A DNA stretch of 64,000 bases from Thysanoteuthis rhombus (lineage: Eukaryota > Mollusca > Cephalopoda > Oegopsida > Thysanoteuthidae), in contig OY735206.1 in assembly GCA_963457665.1 (NCBI GenBank), positions 60,614,235-60,678,234 of the forward strand, written 5' to 3'. The notes under the pieces are model-generated. The model was not told where the DNA came from and made no database searches. It saw only the letters and a program-made list of their open reading frames with translations. Each line of letters begins with the position of its first letter. Within the stretch, counting starts at the first letter, position 1. Position numbers and translations under genes: made by a program. Shown piece by piece: positions 24,692 to 36,372 of the stretch.

Positions 24692-24745
24692 AGATACTTG
24701 AAGAAGGCCAGAGAGTTCTGCAGCTGAAAACATTGTGGCAACAAT
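24692..24745 (+). repeat. Hammerhead-like repeat end, decayed copy
   Basis: GATACTTGAAGAAGGCCAGA with a later GCAGCTGAAAACATTGTGG follows the same layout as the better copy at 58125-58170 (GATACCTGATGAAGGCC..GGCTGAAACGTTG). The C of CUGANGA has become T, so it should not cleave. An (AAT)n run follows at 24785, as the other copy is flanked by (ATT)n. Confidence 0.5.
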
Positions 24746-25084
24746 AAACAAGATAAAGATATTGGTCCAAATAAATCAGTGAATAATAATAATAATAAAT
24801 CCTTTTATCAAAAATTTAGAACATAGATATTTACTATTTTTGTTGTTAATATTATCTTTCATCATACTATTCAAAAACCGACATTTCATATATAGAAAAC
24901 TTGATAGCAGTAAATTTGTCAATTTTTTAGAATACAGCCTTAAGCAAGTATTTGTTGGTCTACTTCATAAGATTCAACTTTAAAATAGAAATTTAGTGAA
25001 TTAATTTTCATAAAATAATGATGATGATCTGTCTCTTCTTTTCAATTAAATAGAAATTTTACTGAGTAATTGTAGAGGTCAATT

Positions 25085-27000
25085 GTGATATTAAAGAAAA
25101 AATATCTTTAAACCAAAAACAAATTCCTGAATTTGCCCCAAAATCTAATCACATCTTCCCTAATATATACCTTATCATTCTCAAAATTGTCATCAGAATT
25201 CATGAAGAACCTTTGGAGATATAGTGGGGATAGACAAGAATGGAAAAAGAAATATATGAAAAAAAAGCAAAAATATCTCTCAATCAAAATCCCAAATTTA
25301 GTCACTTCTCTATCACCAAATGGCTCACCTTTTCACAGAATTACATGGATATTCATAGAGAACTTTTGGAAATATCGTATGGATAAATAGGAGCAAATAC
25401 AGAAATGTAGGCAGAAAAAAAATTCAGAAAAATATCTCTCAATTAGAAACAAATCACTGGATCCATGTTAAAATTTAATCACTTACATTATAGCTCACGC
25501 TTCCTCAAAATTTCATTAAAATTAATTGAGAACTTTTAGAGATATTGGATAGACAGACAGCAGCACTTTCAGAAATGTATAAAGTATTAAAATGGAAAAA
25601 TATCTGACAATCAGCAACAAATCTAGTCACGTCTTCCTTACTGTCCCATTGAAATTCATTGAGATTTTTTGGGAAATATCGTGTGAACAAACATTGGTGA
25701 TTAAATTTTGAGTGGATCAAAAAATTTGTTTTTGATTAAAAGAGATATTTTTGTGGGTTTTTTTTCTTCATATTTGCTCCAATCTCTCTACATGATATCT
25801 CCCCAAATTTTCATGTAATTAAATTTTGGGATAGATCAAGTGATTTGTTTCTGATTGGTTTTTCCATTTTAATATCTTATGCACTTCTGTATTTGCTCAT
25901 CTCTGTCCACAAGGTAATCTCAAAAAGTTCTCCACGAATTTCAATGAAATTTTGTGGAAAGGTGAGCCACAAGATAAAAAAGCAGTGATCAATTTTGGGG
26001 GCTGATCCAGGTTTTGTTTTTTTTTAATTTGGGGGATGTTTTTTCACTTTTTTCTATTTGCTCCTGTCTGGCCATACTATATCTCCAAAAGTTCACAATG
26101 AATTTCAAAAAAATTTCATGATATGGGTAAGGCACGGGGGAAAGAAAGGCATGACTAAATTTTGGGATGAATGAAGGAATTCCTTTTTTGATAGACATAT
26201 TTTTGCAGGTTTTCTTTTCATAAATTTCTGCATTCGCTCTCATCTGTCAACATGTTATCCCTAAAAACTCTGAAATGATTTTAATGAAATTTGATAGAAA
26301 GGTACAACATACAGTAAGGAAGATGTGATCAAATTTTGGCTTGGATCCAGGAATAAGTTTTTGATTGAGAAATATTTGAGTTTTTTTCTCCATACATTCC
26401 TGTATCTGTTCCTGTCCATCCTCACAATATCTCCAATTTTATCATAAATACAGGGTGAGGAACTGATTAAATTTTGGTGTGAATCCACGAATCTGTTTTT
26501 GATTGGGAGATATTTTTTTTTGTTTTTGAAAAATAGATTTGTGTATTCGCTCCTGTCAATCCATATGATATCCTCAAAAGTTCTGAATGGATTTCAAGGA
26601 AATGTTGAGGGAAGAAAAATCTTACTAAATTTGGGGGCTGATATTGGAAATTTGTTTTTGATTGTGATGTATTTTTTTCTTCCTAAATTTCTGAATTCAC
26701 TTCTGTCTCTCCACATATCTAGAAAGGTTCTCTATGAACATCAATGTTATTTTGTGGAAAGGTGGTCTATGGTGTACAGAAGAAGTGATAACACTTGGGG
26801 GTGGATTCTTTTCCATTGAGAGATATTTCTCTATTTTTTTTGTACATTTTAATAAATTTTGTAATTTTGATAAATTCTAATCAATTTGGGGGGGAATAGT
26901 AAGGCACATATATAGGAAGATGTGATTAAATTTGGGGGTGGATCCAGGAATTCGTTTTTTGATTGAAAGATATTTCTCTGTTTTTTTCTTACAATATGAT
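25085..27000. repeat. Satellite array with an orientation switch
   Basis: About 13 degenerate units of 130-180 bp. Landmarks are GATTAAATTTGGGGGTGGAT, CCAGGAATT, TTTTTGATTGAGAGATATTT and GCTCCTGTCTGTCCATA..ATATCTCCAAAAGTTC. Units before about 25695 read in the reverse orientation (about four); units after it read forward (about nine, starting near 25695, 25823, 25988, 26155, 26330, 26465, 26625, 26790, 26925). The many short open frames here arise from the unit itself. Confidence 0.88.
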
Positions 27001-29612
27001 TTTGATGTTTTGGAGTCCCTGGAAAATTCTTTCCTGTGAATAAAAAAAATTGTAACCCTATTTTTTTCGCAATCTACATGAGATAAGCTTTCCAAAAATG
27101 TATAGTTTCAAACTTAAACAAAAAATTCACATGTGATGCCTATTGAACTATTGGCCTGATACTATAATTTCTACTTTCAACTTTGAAAACCTTAAAATGT
27201 CTCAATTGAAAAAAAAAAAAAGAGATGAAAATCCAGTTTTGTATACTCATAAAACTACTCTTGAAATATGATTGATTCCATAAAATCTTTTGGTAATGCA
27301 TGCTTAACCTGACAAAAGAGGAAGTTATGGAGAATCATAACAATCTAAAAAAAGATTTTACAATAACTGTCCCCACCAATGAAATACCAACAAAATACAC
27401 GTACTGGAAATAATTAAAGATTCCATCATTAATCATCAGCGAAGTCAAGTAAATTAGAATAATCAAACTGGCTTGTCAATCAGAAAACCATGGCAGATGG
27501 ATCGTGGCAAATGTTGCTGGTTCATTAAGCTCAGATATTGGACATCACTTGGATATGAGGCTGAGCACAAAGTTACAAGACCAACACAAGTCTTTCAGCT
27601 TTGCAATAAGAGAGGAAGAGAGTGCATTTAGTGCACTCATTAAGGATAATCGCTTTGATTTCTCTCAGCTTCATCCTTCGTTGTTTGTCAAAAATCCAGG
27701 TCCAGTGTTCCTTCATCTGCACCACTGGTTTTCCAGGTAGTTAGTCGAAAGTTGTACAAGTGTCAGCTGAAATTTTGAAGATTTCATCATCCAAAAAAAA
27801 TATGCTAGACATCATCAGAAGTCTATGATAAAAATCAAGCAATTCATTTTAGCTTGGGTCTCTCCTACCACATGCCTGAATTATATTTCAAAACACAAAA
27901 ACGCTTATTTTCGTTGTAGCCAGCCCCTAATTCTGCCTCCTCCCCCAAAAGTATGTCTGAATGCCATGAGGCACAGACACTTGACTCCTAACTCAAATTG
28001 ACTAACAGAAAATCAAATTCTTTGTCTCAAAATTTTCCTGCATAGATTCAAACTGTTCTTCTTCTTGAAATAGCCAATCATGGAGGGGGCTCATGGGAGC
28101 TCATTCCTGTGGCATGTTCTACAGCTACAATGCTAACATTCATACTCTCTCTCCCAACACTACCTCAACTGCTAACACCTTTCTCTTCTGGATCAGCATG
28201 GACTTAAACTACTATAATGTCTCTAATAACCAGAGTCTTCTGAAACACCATTTTCTGCTAACTAGTTTTATTAATGTATTCAAGCATAGAAAAAAAGGAA
28301 GAAAGATAGTTGAGTTTTCTTTTCTTTTTATGGCCTGGTCATAAATACACAAGTATTAACATCATTAGAATAGACACAGTGTCTAGAATATACACATCAG
28401 AAGCACATAGAATAAGTAGTTACTCTATAACAAAATAATGTCTTGAAGTAACTAAAGCATTTCCCAGCATTGATGACACTATCTTTTTCTTAAAATAAAT
28501 CTTAAATATTTACCCTGCTGAAGATTACTTTTTCATAGGCTTATCCTTAACCCCAGAGGGAGTTAAAGACAGTACTTTGTGTATAACTTCTAAATTGAGT
28601 GTATGAATTATACTTCGGATAAGAAAGTAGATAAACAAAATTATCATAAATAATGAAAGAAATATGAGTAATCGGAAGAATTTATTCCCATATGTTAGAG
28701 TATGTGGAATGCGCAACAAAACATTCAACTTGTGGTGATGGTGTTGCCAGAATAAACGATCTTCCTGAATATTGTGCTTTTTATTCCAAACACCGACATC
28801 ATTATCACTGGTTGTGATACAAATTTTCCAGTGAAGATAGAAACCACTGCTTGACCAAGACTGAATTGAGAAACTGAAGTATCATAGAGTAAGTGCAGTC
28901 CTTTCGTGGATACTTTCGTGGGTAGGCTAGGTGTGAACTTTGACAGTAAACTTACTGTGTCTTCATATTGTTAGAGAAAAAGAGAAAATGCAGATTATAA
29001 GTGGTCAAGAGTGTCTACCATATTGCTAAGTCACCCATAAAACAACTTGATAAGGTAAGTTTAAGTGCTGAGACTTTTATTTTGTTTCTTCTTAAATTTT
29101 CTCATAAGAAGTCATGAATGGGATGCATCTCAAAGGCCAGAGCATATTCAACACCAGGAAATATGGTAAATTTTTGTTGACCCCAGAGGAGACTTCAAGC
29201 AGTGACAGTGCTAGGTCTGACTGCACCCCTCCAGCTCCATCTTTTTGAGATTATTTGTTAGATTTTTTTCAGATTATATTTTTTCATTTTTTTGCATTTA
29301 TTTTTTAGAATTTTTAGGGTTCCTCAGATATATTGCACCACCTGACCTCTGGAGCACTCCCATAGTTGCTGGGTCTGCGGGTCCAACGAACCACCTCTGC
29401 TCTAAGTCAGATTTGCAATGCAGTGGTTTGTATTCAATGCATTACACTTTGATTTTTGGTTGATTTTATGTAAAAACTATTAAGTCTTTGATAGCTATCC
29501 AGGAGGATTTTTAATGTCATAAAATTTTACCATCAGAGATCGATTCTTACAAATCTTCTTTTTTTTTTTTTGACCCAATCACATTTTATTTTATAATTTA
29601 TTTTTTCCACAG

Positions 29613-29720
29613 ATACGAGCATGGTTACTGACTATTGGATTCACTCTAGGATATGGATCCATGTTTTCCAAAATTTGGACAGTCCATCGCTTGGCCACAA
29701 CACGAAAGAAAGAAAGAAAG
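29613..29720 (+). CDS. GABBR1: GABBR1 exon f: TM3 and second intracellular loop
   Basis: Exactly 36 codons with phase 0 at both ends; acceptor TTTTTTCCACAG, donor GTAATA. It reads [20 protein letters not shown], then [16 protein letters not shown]. The block LGYGSMF.KIW.VH is the TM3 signature of subunit 1. The basic end is the second intracellular loop. Confidence 0.93.
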
Positions 29721-30628
29721 GTAATACACCATTGCCAGAATTCTTCTTGAACTTTTCAAATGGAGGTTTTTGGTTACTAACCAGTGAGAAAAATTCTATC
29801 TTATCCAGTGACCATTTTGAGTTCTGGTTTTCCAAGCATCACCCATTAACTGTAGCAGTAGTTGTTCAGTTGCCATGTTCTAAATGCAGTGTAAACTTTC
29901 ATTATACAGGGTGGCACATAATAAGCTGAACTGTTTGTTTTCTCTGTAAACAATGAACCTTTCCACTAAAAGTTACGGACACAGAAACAGAAACAAACAG
30001 AAAAAGTTGTCTATAACTTTCAGTGAAAGTGTCCATTTTGCAACTGATGGAAACTTAGTGATAGAACTAAATTGACTTGAATTCCAATCATTTGCAGTTA
30101 GTGGGTTAAACAACGCCTTCGCATGTCTTGCAAAACAACCATTCCTATTTTCTATATAATCACAATGATTGCCTCTGAGTAATCTTTATTATGATGATCC
30201 AATTAGAGTCTGTTTCTTGTGGCTTTCTTATAAAATGCTGGTAAAACTGTATCGTAGTACAATTTTTCTTTGCAGAATATCCTTTAAATGGAGAATGATA
30301 CAAGTTCTAGTCCAATCAGGCCACCACTTTCTGAGTAATTTAATTACAAATAAATTGCTACACAATGAAAAAAAATTATGTTCAAGGGAGATAACTCCTG
30401 CTAATTTAAGTTCTTCAAATGAAAATAAGAGCAATAAGTAAATAATTATAATATAAATTCTATAAATTAGAGGTAACTGGACATTGCGTTTAAAGGCTGC
30501 CAAAGGTGACTTTTAATAGCGTGATTATAATAAATCAAAGGTAAATTTTTCTCGAAGCAATTGATGATAAAGTGATGATTTTTGCTTGGTAATTCAAGAA
30601 TTTCATCTCAATCTCAATCTCTTTGCAG

Positions 30629-30833
30629 GTGGTGCGTAAATGGGAGCTGTTATTGGTTTTATTGTGTCTGCTGGTGATTGACATCATCGTCTTGGTAGCA
30701 TGGCAGGTCTTAGACCCTCTCTATCGACATCTCGAGACATTCCCACCAGAAGAGCCAAAACATACAACAGAAGATATTATGTTGGAGCCATATTTAGAAC
30801 ATTGTAGTTCCAAGAACATCAACATATGGTTGG
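30629..30833 (+). CDS. GABBR1: GABBR1 exon g: TM4 and second extracellular loop
   Basis: A 205-bp exon; acceptor TCTCTTTGCAG, donor GTAGGT. TM4 is the run ELLLVLLCLLVIDIIVLVAW. The loop QVLDPLYRHLETFPPEEPK and the Cys-bearing LEHCSSKNINIWLG follow. The EEPK and LEHCSS blocks are shared with vertebrate subunit 1. It ends one base into a Gly codon. Confidence 0.94.
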
Positions 30834-31533
30834 GTAGGTCTTTACATATCTACATAATCATTCTCTCGGACTACAGTTACATCAAAAATTAGATATTTTC
30901 AAACCATATATGCCTATATAGTCCTGCTTGATAATTGTGACAGAAAATATGATTCAGAAAGAAAGAACATATCAAATTGTATATAATACTCTTAAGATAA
31001 GAAACTGATGAAATTGTTTTTTTTACAAAAAAAATTTGCATTACTAGTACGCTTCCAGTTACCCCATATTTCTGATTATACCAAAATCAGACTTTAGGCA
31101 TTAATGGGTCAACTCATGTTAAATTTAATTCACTAATCAGGTCTAGTGTCAAACATCAACAAGGAATTTCTACAATAGATTGTAATTGTAACAAAAGATC
31201 TAACAAAAGTTTTTTAAGGTGACATTCATGTAAATGTTGATTATTTCCCATTTTGATTTTATTTTTTAATTTAATTTTTGTCTAGACAAAAGTTTGAACT
31301 GCATATATCTAGGTACATCAATAATGATTAAAAGAAAAAGCATTTATTCTACATAACAAATATTTACTTTTTAAACTTAATCTACTTCCTTGCCAAGACA
31401 TTCAATTTAGTTGTGAATAATTGTCATGTAGATCTAACATTATGCAGAGAAACTTTCAGATCAAAATTTAGCTACAAACTTATTAATCAAGCCTCATTGA
31501 TAACTGCTACCTTCTTGTGTTTTTCTCTTACAG

Positions 31534-31661
31534 GCATCATGTTTGGTTACAAAGGAGTCCTGCTTATATTTGGTTTATTCTTAGCCTATGAAACTCGAAG
31601 TGTCAAATTGAAACAAGTTAATGACTCTCGATTTGTTGGCATGAGTATATACAATGTGTCG
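31534..31661 (+). CDS. GABBR1: GABBR1 exon h: TM5 and third intracellular loop
   Basis: A 128-bp exon; acceptor TTTTTCTCTTACAG, donor GTGAGT. It reads [20 protein letters not shown], then [20 protein letters not shown] and VS. YKG.LL..G.FLAYET.SV and ND...VGM.IYNV are strongly conserved in GABA-B receptors. The third intracellular loop is short, as is typical of class C. Confidence 0.94.
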
Positions 31662-32261
31662 GTGAGTTCTGAAATTCCAAATGTTTCTTGTTTTGGTAAT
31701 GGCCATGAATGCTCATGTAATAATATCATTCATTTGTACGAATGTAATGAATTAAGCTGTGTATTATGTGAGTCCAAGTAAGATGAGTGTTTTGCACTTG
31801 AGAACTTTCGGCAAACCTAGTTTTATTTCATTTTCCTCTGTTATGCAGTAAAATTTCTTGAGGTTTCTGATATGTATGGATAGTTCAACCTGCCATAATT
31901 TTCATCATATAATTAGAGAGAAAAAAGAAAACTGCTTCGTTTCTTTACTGCCTTTCTTTCTTCTCTCTGACTCTCATCCTAACTAATGGAGAGTATGTGC
32001 TCATTGATTATAATACTTGTAACTATTCTACCCTCTTTTTCCATCTTTAATCAGCACAGTTTATTTTCTTGGATCCATATAACACTACATCTTCATTGAT
32101 AGCAGCAAATCTCAGTTTTAATCTTTGCATTTGTATCAGAACCCTGTATAAGTGAACAAAGTGGCTGCTCAGGGCCCAAAAGAGTACTTGAAATGGCCTA
32201 CAATAGAGCTTGAATGTTTCCTCAAAGGTGGTGGGGTCATATCAAATTCTGTCTACATATT

Positions 32262-32613
32262 TTTCAAGTTGGTGCGGCTGGCTATCTATGTATATATCAT
32301 ACGTACAGGCCTCAACAAGAAAGCTAGAGGGCTGAAAATATGAATATCTACTCATTAGGTCTAAAAACAAAGTTTTTTTGTTTTTTTCAAAATTCAACCT
32401 TAGATACTTTTTTAGGGGGTGGTTCAGTTTGCAATGTAAGTTTAGGCTAATTTGATCCCTTTATTTGTGTTTGCTTGTTTTTCTGGAAAATCCCTGTCCA
32501 AGAAAAGGCAAGAGAAGTAACTTATTTGTTGATCCCCCTCTTTCTGAATGATCATCCCCCAATATAGTATGCTGCCAAAAGATGATTTCTATTGAGTGAC
32601 TAATCTGTCTTTT
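32262..32613 (+). repeat. Dispersed repeat family R1, copy 2
   Basis: Shares with copy 3 the run GGTTCAGTTTGCAATGTAAG and with both copies the end GAGTGACTAA. It lies directly upstream of the TM6/TM7 exon. Confidence 0.75.
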
Positions 32614-32756
32614 TGTGTCAGTCAGCTGAGTTCCATTTCATCAATATCTTTTCTCTTATTTACCAATGTTCAATTCCATTACATGTCCTTGTCACTATCA
32701 TACCATGCATATTCAGTTCCTTATTCTTTTGCTAATCATTCTCATTTTCTTTCCAG

Positions 32757-32885
32757 GTATTGTGTGTTATCACAGCACCGATTACTCTTATCATTAACAG
32801 TCAGCAAGATGCAACATTTGCTTTTGTCTCCCTCGCCATTGTCATGTGTAGTTTTCTTTCAATGGGACTTATTTTTGGACCAAAA
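32757..32885 (+). CDS. GABBR1: GABBR1 exon i: TM6 and TM7
   Basis: Exactly 43 codons in phase 0; acceptor TTTCTTTCCAG, donor GTAAGT. It reads VLCVITAPITLIINSQQDAT, then FAFVSLAIVMCSFLSMGLIF and GPK. The third extracellular loop SQQDAT is identical in type to vertebrate subunit 1 and unlike the subunit 2 loop. It ends at the conserved Pro-Lys after TM7. Confidence 0.94.
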
Positions 32886-33560
32886 GTAAGTTCACGATAT
32901 TTTCTTAAATATTCATTTAGCATTATTTCTCAATTCTGTTTTGTTTTTTTGCATGACTCAAATTTGATCCGATGAAGGTCTAATCTAATCATAATAGCTA
33001 TGTGAATGAGCTGAAATATTCATTTGTGCACTTATTTACTATTCATTCTTTATCTGATAGTCTTTGACCAAACAAAATATTTCTACGTTTGTCATTTGCA
33101 TTTGCAAAACCATGTAAATTTTAAATATAAATAAAAGAGAAATCAATTTAATTTTGAAAACCTTTAATCTCTTTTTGAATACATAATATATACTCCAATG
33201 TATAGTCATTTTTTTTTTCAACTATATTTTTAGGTTTGAAACTTAAGGAGTTGACAAGTTCACTGCCACGCAACACACATGTCTCTTGCCTATTTCTTTC
33301 AGGTTTATTCAAAGAGGCTTTGCTCGATATTTCACAAGCTTTACTTTCGAGTTCAATATGATACTCTACCTCAACTCAGATGTTAATCAGTGACCCCCAA
33401 AAAGTATCTTTGTCCAAAAAGAATCTCTATGCACTCATATGCAGCCCTAGAATATTCTTACAAAAGCAGGTCAAAAGGCTTGCAAATGAAAATAAGATTT
33501 TTTTTCCTAAACAAATTGGAGAGTGTAATCTTTACAATAGACTGACTCTTCACATGAGTA

Positions 33561-34406
33561 TACAGAGTGTGATTATTAAATAATGAGACTTATAGAAATT
33601 GAACTACAGCACATGTGCACAAACAACATGGTATAGATTGACCAATAGGCAACCATAAACAACCCCTACAGTTTCAATCTGCTCTCGTTTTCAGTTTGCT
33701 GTTATATATCACTTAAAGTAGACATCTTTTTCTGACATGTCATAAAAATGGTCAGTTCAAGAATCAAGCAAAGCATCAATTCGAAATTTTTCATGAAACT
33801 GGATGAAATGACTACCAAATATTTTTGTATGATAACTGAATTTATGAGGGAAAATGCAGGTCATATGCACTTGTGATTGAATCGCACAAGAAATTTTGTG
33901 AAGGTCAAGAGGTTGTCAAAGATGATGCACATCAAAACTGGCAAAAATGTTTAAAAACAGAAAAGAGAAAAAGTCAAATTATTCAAAGTGATTGACTCAG
34001 TACCCAAAAAAACGGTCAGAAGAAAGAGGCTACAGCTGTGGGAAATGGTTGTATCCTTTATCAAGAGAACGTACCAGCACAGTGAAGTAGTTTTGGGCCA
34101 AGAAATGCTTCACAGTACTTGATCATCCTCCTTTGGACATTATCTAGCAGCATGCAACTTTCCTTTCCGTAAAAATCAAATCTGCACTCAAGGGAACCTG
34201 TTTCGAGTCTCTTCCGATAGTAAAGAAGAAAATAAAAGAGCTTGTGAGACAACTAATAGAAGAAGACCTACTGCAGAGCTTTGATTAGTAGAAGACCAGA
34301 AAGTAGTGGTTTATAGCTGCAGAAGGAGAATGGAATTGAAGTGTAGGTTCTCTTCATTAAAATTGAATAAAAGAATTAGTCTCATAATTTAATAGCCACA
34401 CCTCAA
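33561..34406 (+). mobile_element. Internally deleted mariner element with visible inverted repeats
   Basis: Left end GTGTGATTATTAAATAATGA, right end (reverse) GTGTGGCTATTAAATTATGA: about 28-bp imperfect inverted repeats. The decayed + strand frames include KFCEGQEVVKDDAHQNWQ (N-terminal helix-turn-helix side) and KIKSALKGTCFESLPIVKKK with ELVRQLIEEDLLQSFD (C-terminal side), the usual mariner order. Most of the catalytic core is missing and frames shift several times. Confidence 0.82.
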
Positions 34407-35042
34407 ATATGAGAAGACAAATTCTCTTGATCACCTTGTATCATGAAAAATTATCTCCCTTCGTTGACAAGTTACAAAATTTTGGTGATTTGGGCAAAGT
34501 TTTTGCATAATTTTTACATAATGAGGATGACTGCTGTTTATTGAATTATTCTAGAGTGCGGAACTATATTAACAAAATTCTTTTAAAATATATCTTAACA
34601 CCATTTTCCTGAAGATTTTCTTATATGTTTCTACAAGTGATCATTCCTTTTATAAGATTGTTTCATTGATAAGAAAAAATTAGCTTTAATGCAATAGGGG
34701 ATTTGTGATCTCCTGAAGATAACTAAAGAGATTTTTAAAATTCTATTTCTGTATTCCTTCTTCCTATAACCGTTTCTGCACAAAAACAACATAAAATTTC
34801 TCAATATCAAGTGTTACATTTATTGTACAGTTTCATAATTTGAAATGAATATATGAAATAAATAAAACCAAAAATCCAAAGGCTGATCGTTTTAATCAAG
34901 ATGATATTTTCTATACCATCAAATCACACATGAGTGCACCGATCACAAGATAGCAAATATGGTTACAGATTAGTTTATGCATGTATAAATCTGCAATTGC
35001 TGTTCAAAATATGACTATTTTATCATTGAAACTTCACTCCAG

Positions 35043-35183
35043 ATTGTCGATGTTCTGAACAACCCCCACCAAGAAGGAATGGAGATTCGGGCACTAACAG
35101 ATTCACTGGCGAGTCGAGAAGAAGAAGAACGATATCAACGCCTTCTGGCTGAAAATGAAGAAATAAAAAAGACAATAGCCCAG
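35043..35183 (+). CDS. GABBR1: GABBR1 exon j: cytoplasmic tail, coiled coil part 1
   Basis: 47 codons in phase 0; acceptor CTTCACTCCAG, donor GTAAAA. It starts IVDVLNNPHQEGMEIRALTD and continues into the heptad-like SREEEERYQRLLAENEEIKK. In known GABA-B receptors the C-terminal coiled coil mediates pairing of subunits 1 and 2. The spacer between TM7 and the coil differs from vertebrates. Confidence 0.9.
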
Positions 35184-36372
35184 GTAAAAGACAGTTGTTG
35201 GGCCAGTATCCTAAAACATACTATAAAATGCATTGAATTTTCTACTATCAGATTCCAGGTAGAATCTAGAATTTTCTCCAGCTTATATTTTGATAAACAT
35301 TAAATGATAATTAATTAGTTAATGATGAAACATGACCTGCATTTTCTGTTTCCATTTTAACCACATGCAAAGTTAATGGAAATATCTGGTGTATATAGGG
35401 TATAAAGTTTCATCCCAAGAGTGAGGCCAGATTTTTTCACGGTCAGTTGAATAGTGAAAAATACATTACTTATTCTATATCCACTTCATTTTTATGAGGA
35501 AATTAATTTTTCATCTGGTTTGCATTTCTAATTTAATCAAAGATGCTAGTTTTATGTAGATTTGGTTTAACATGGTGTAATAAACAAACTGGGAAAAGTT
35601 TACCTCTATATATTCGGTGAGGATTGTTCTTGTTCCAGGACAAAAACAAACTCAAACTTGGATTGAAGTTTGACAAAAAATGATATCTATAAAGTCTTGA
35701 ACATCAACAGGTTGAACATGTAATGAACAATATAGAAATATGAAATTTAATCAATCAGTTTAGGCACATCTCTGACTCAAACACCCAGTATTTTGGTGAC
35801 TGTTATGAATATCTGTCCTAGCTTTCTGAATACAAAAATTCAATACTAAACTTGAAGCAGTAAATTCAGTTTTAGCTATTTTTTGGCCTACTTTGACAGA
35901 TATCGAAACCTTAATTAATTTTTAAGAACAAAAAAAACATCAATATAGAACTTTTTGAATTAATTTTGTCAGGGTTTGTTAGTTTTTTTCAAATTAAAAT
36001 GATTTGTCACAAATATTTTAACAGATATTGATTAACAACACTGAATTTGTGATATTACAAATATCAGTAATTAAAAATCAGTAATTAAAAGCCCTATTTT
36101 AAAATAAGATTTTAAAAGTCTCAAATAATGCTATTTGTGCTTTTTAAATTCGAATCAACCATATTCTGCAACAATACCTCTGATTTCATCTTTATGAAGA
36201 TAAGCAATGTCAAAATCAAAGATAATTGATGATATAAAGGATGCTATACTTAATTCTTCAAGAGGTTAAAAGAAAACTGTCTGGAAAAAGAAAAATTGAA
36301 AGCTTTATGAAATAAAATAATGCTTATATTAGAACATGCGTTTTGAACAATTTTTCTGTTTCTTACTTCCAG

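Larger units (their letters stand above)
23201..29612 (+). other. GABBR1 intron between exons e and f
   Basis: A 6.4-kb intron dominated by mariner remnants, a LINE tail and the satellite array. About 27080-29600 holds no feature I can name; blocks near 28030-28340 and 29140-29460 are GC-richer and may be further dispersed repeats. Confidence 0.5.
29721..32756 (+). other. GABBR1 introns between exons f-g, g-h and h-i
   Basis: Three introns (29721-30628, 30834-31533, 31662-32756). The first holds a weak inverted pair (TTTCCACTAAAAGTTACGGA and the inverse of TATAACTTTCAGTGAAAGTG, about 29950-30040) and a copy of AAGGGAGATAACT at 30384-30396. The third holds copy 2 of repeat family R1. No other gene seen. 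Confidence 0.5.
32886..36372 (+). other. GABBR1 introns between exons i-j and j-k
   Basis: The first (32886-35042) contains the mariner remnant and a TTATCTCCCTT motif at 34451-34461. The second (35184-36372) has a SINE 3'-body fragment at 35619-35700 (GTGAGGATTGTTCTTGTTCC) and otherwise AT-rich sequence without visible structure. Confidence 0.5.

Noticed and set aside
25108..26819. A dozen open frames of 70-106 codons as a gene cluster
   Set aside because: All lie in satellite units and repeat the same translated phrases on both strands.
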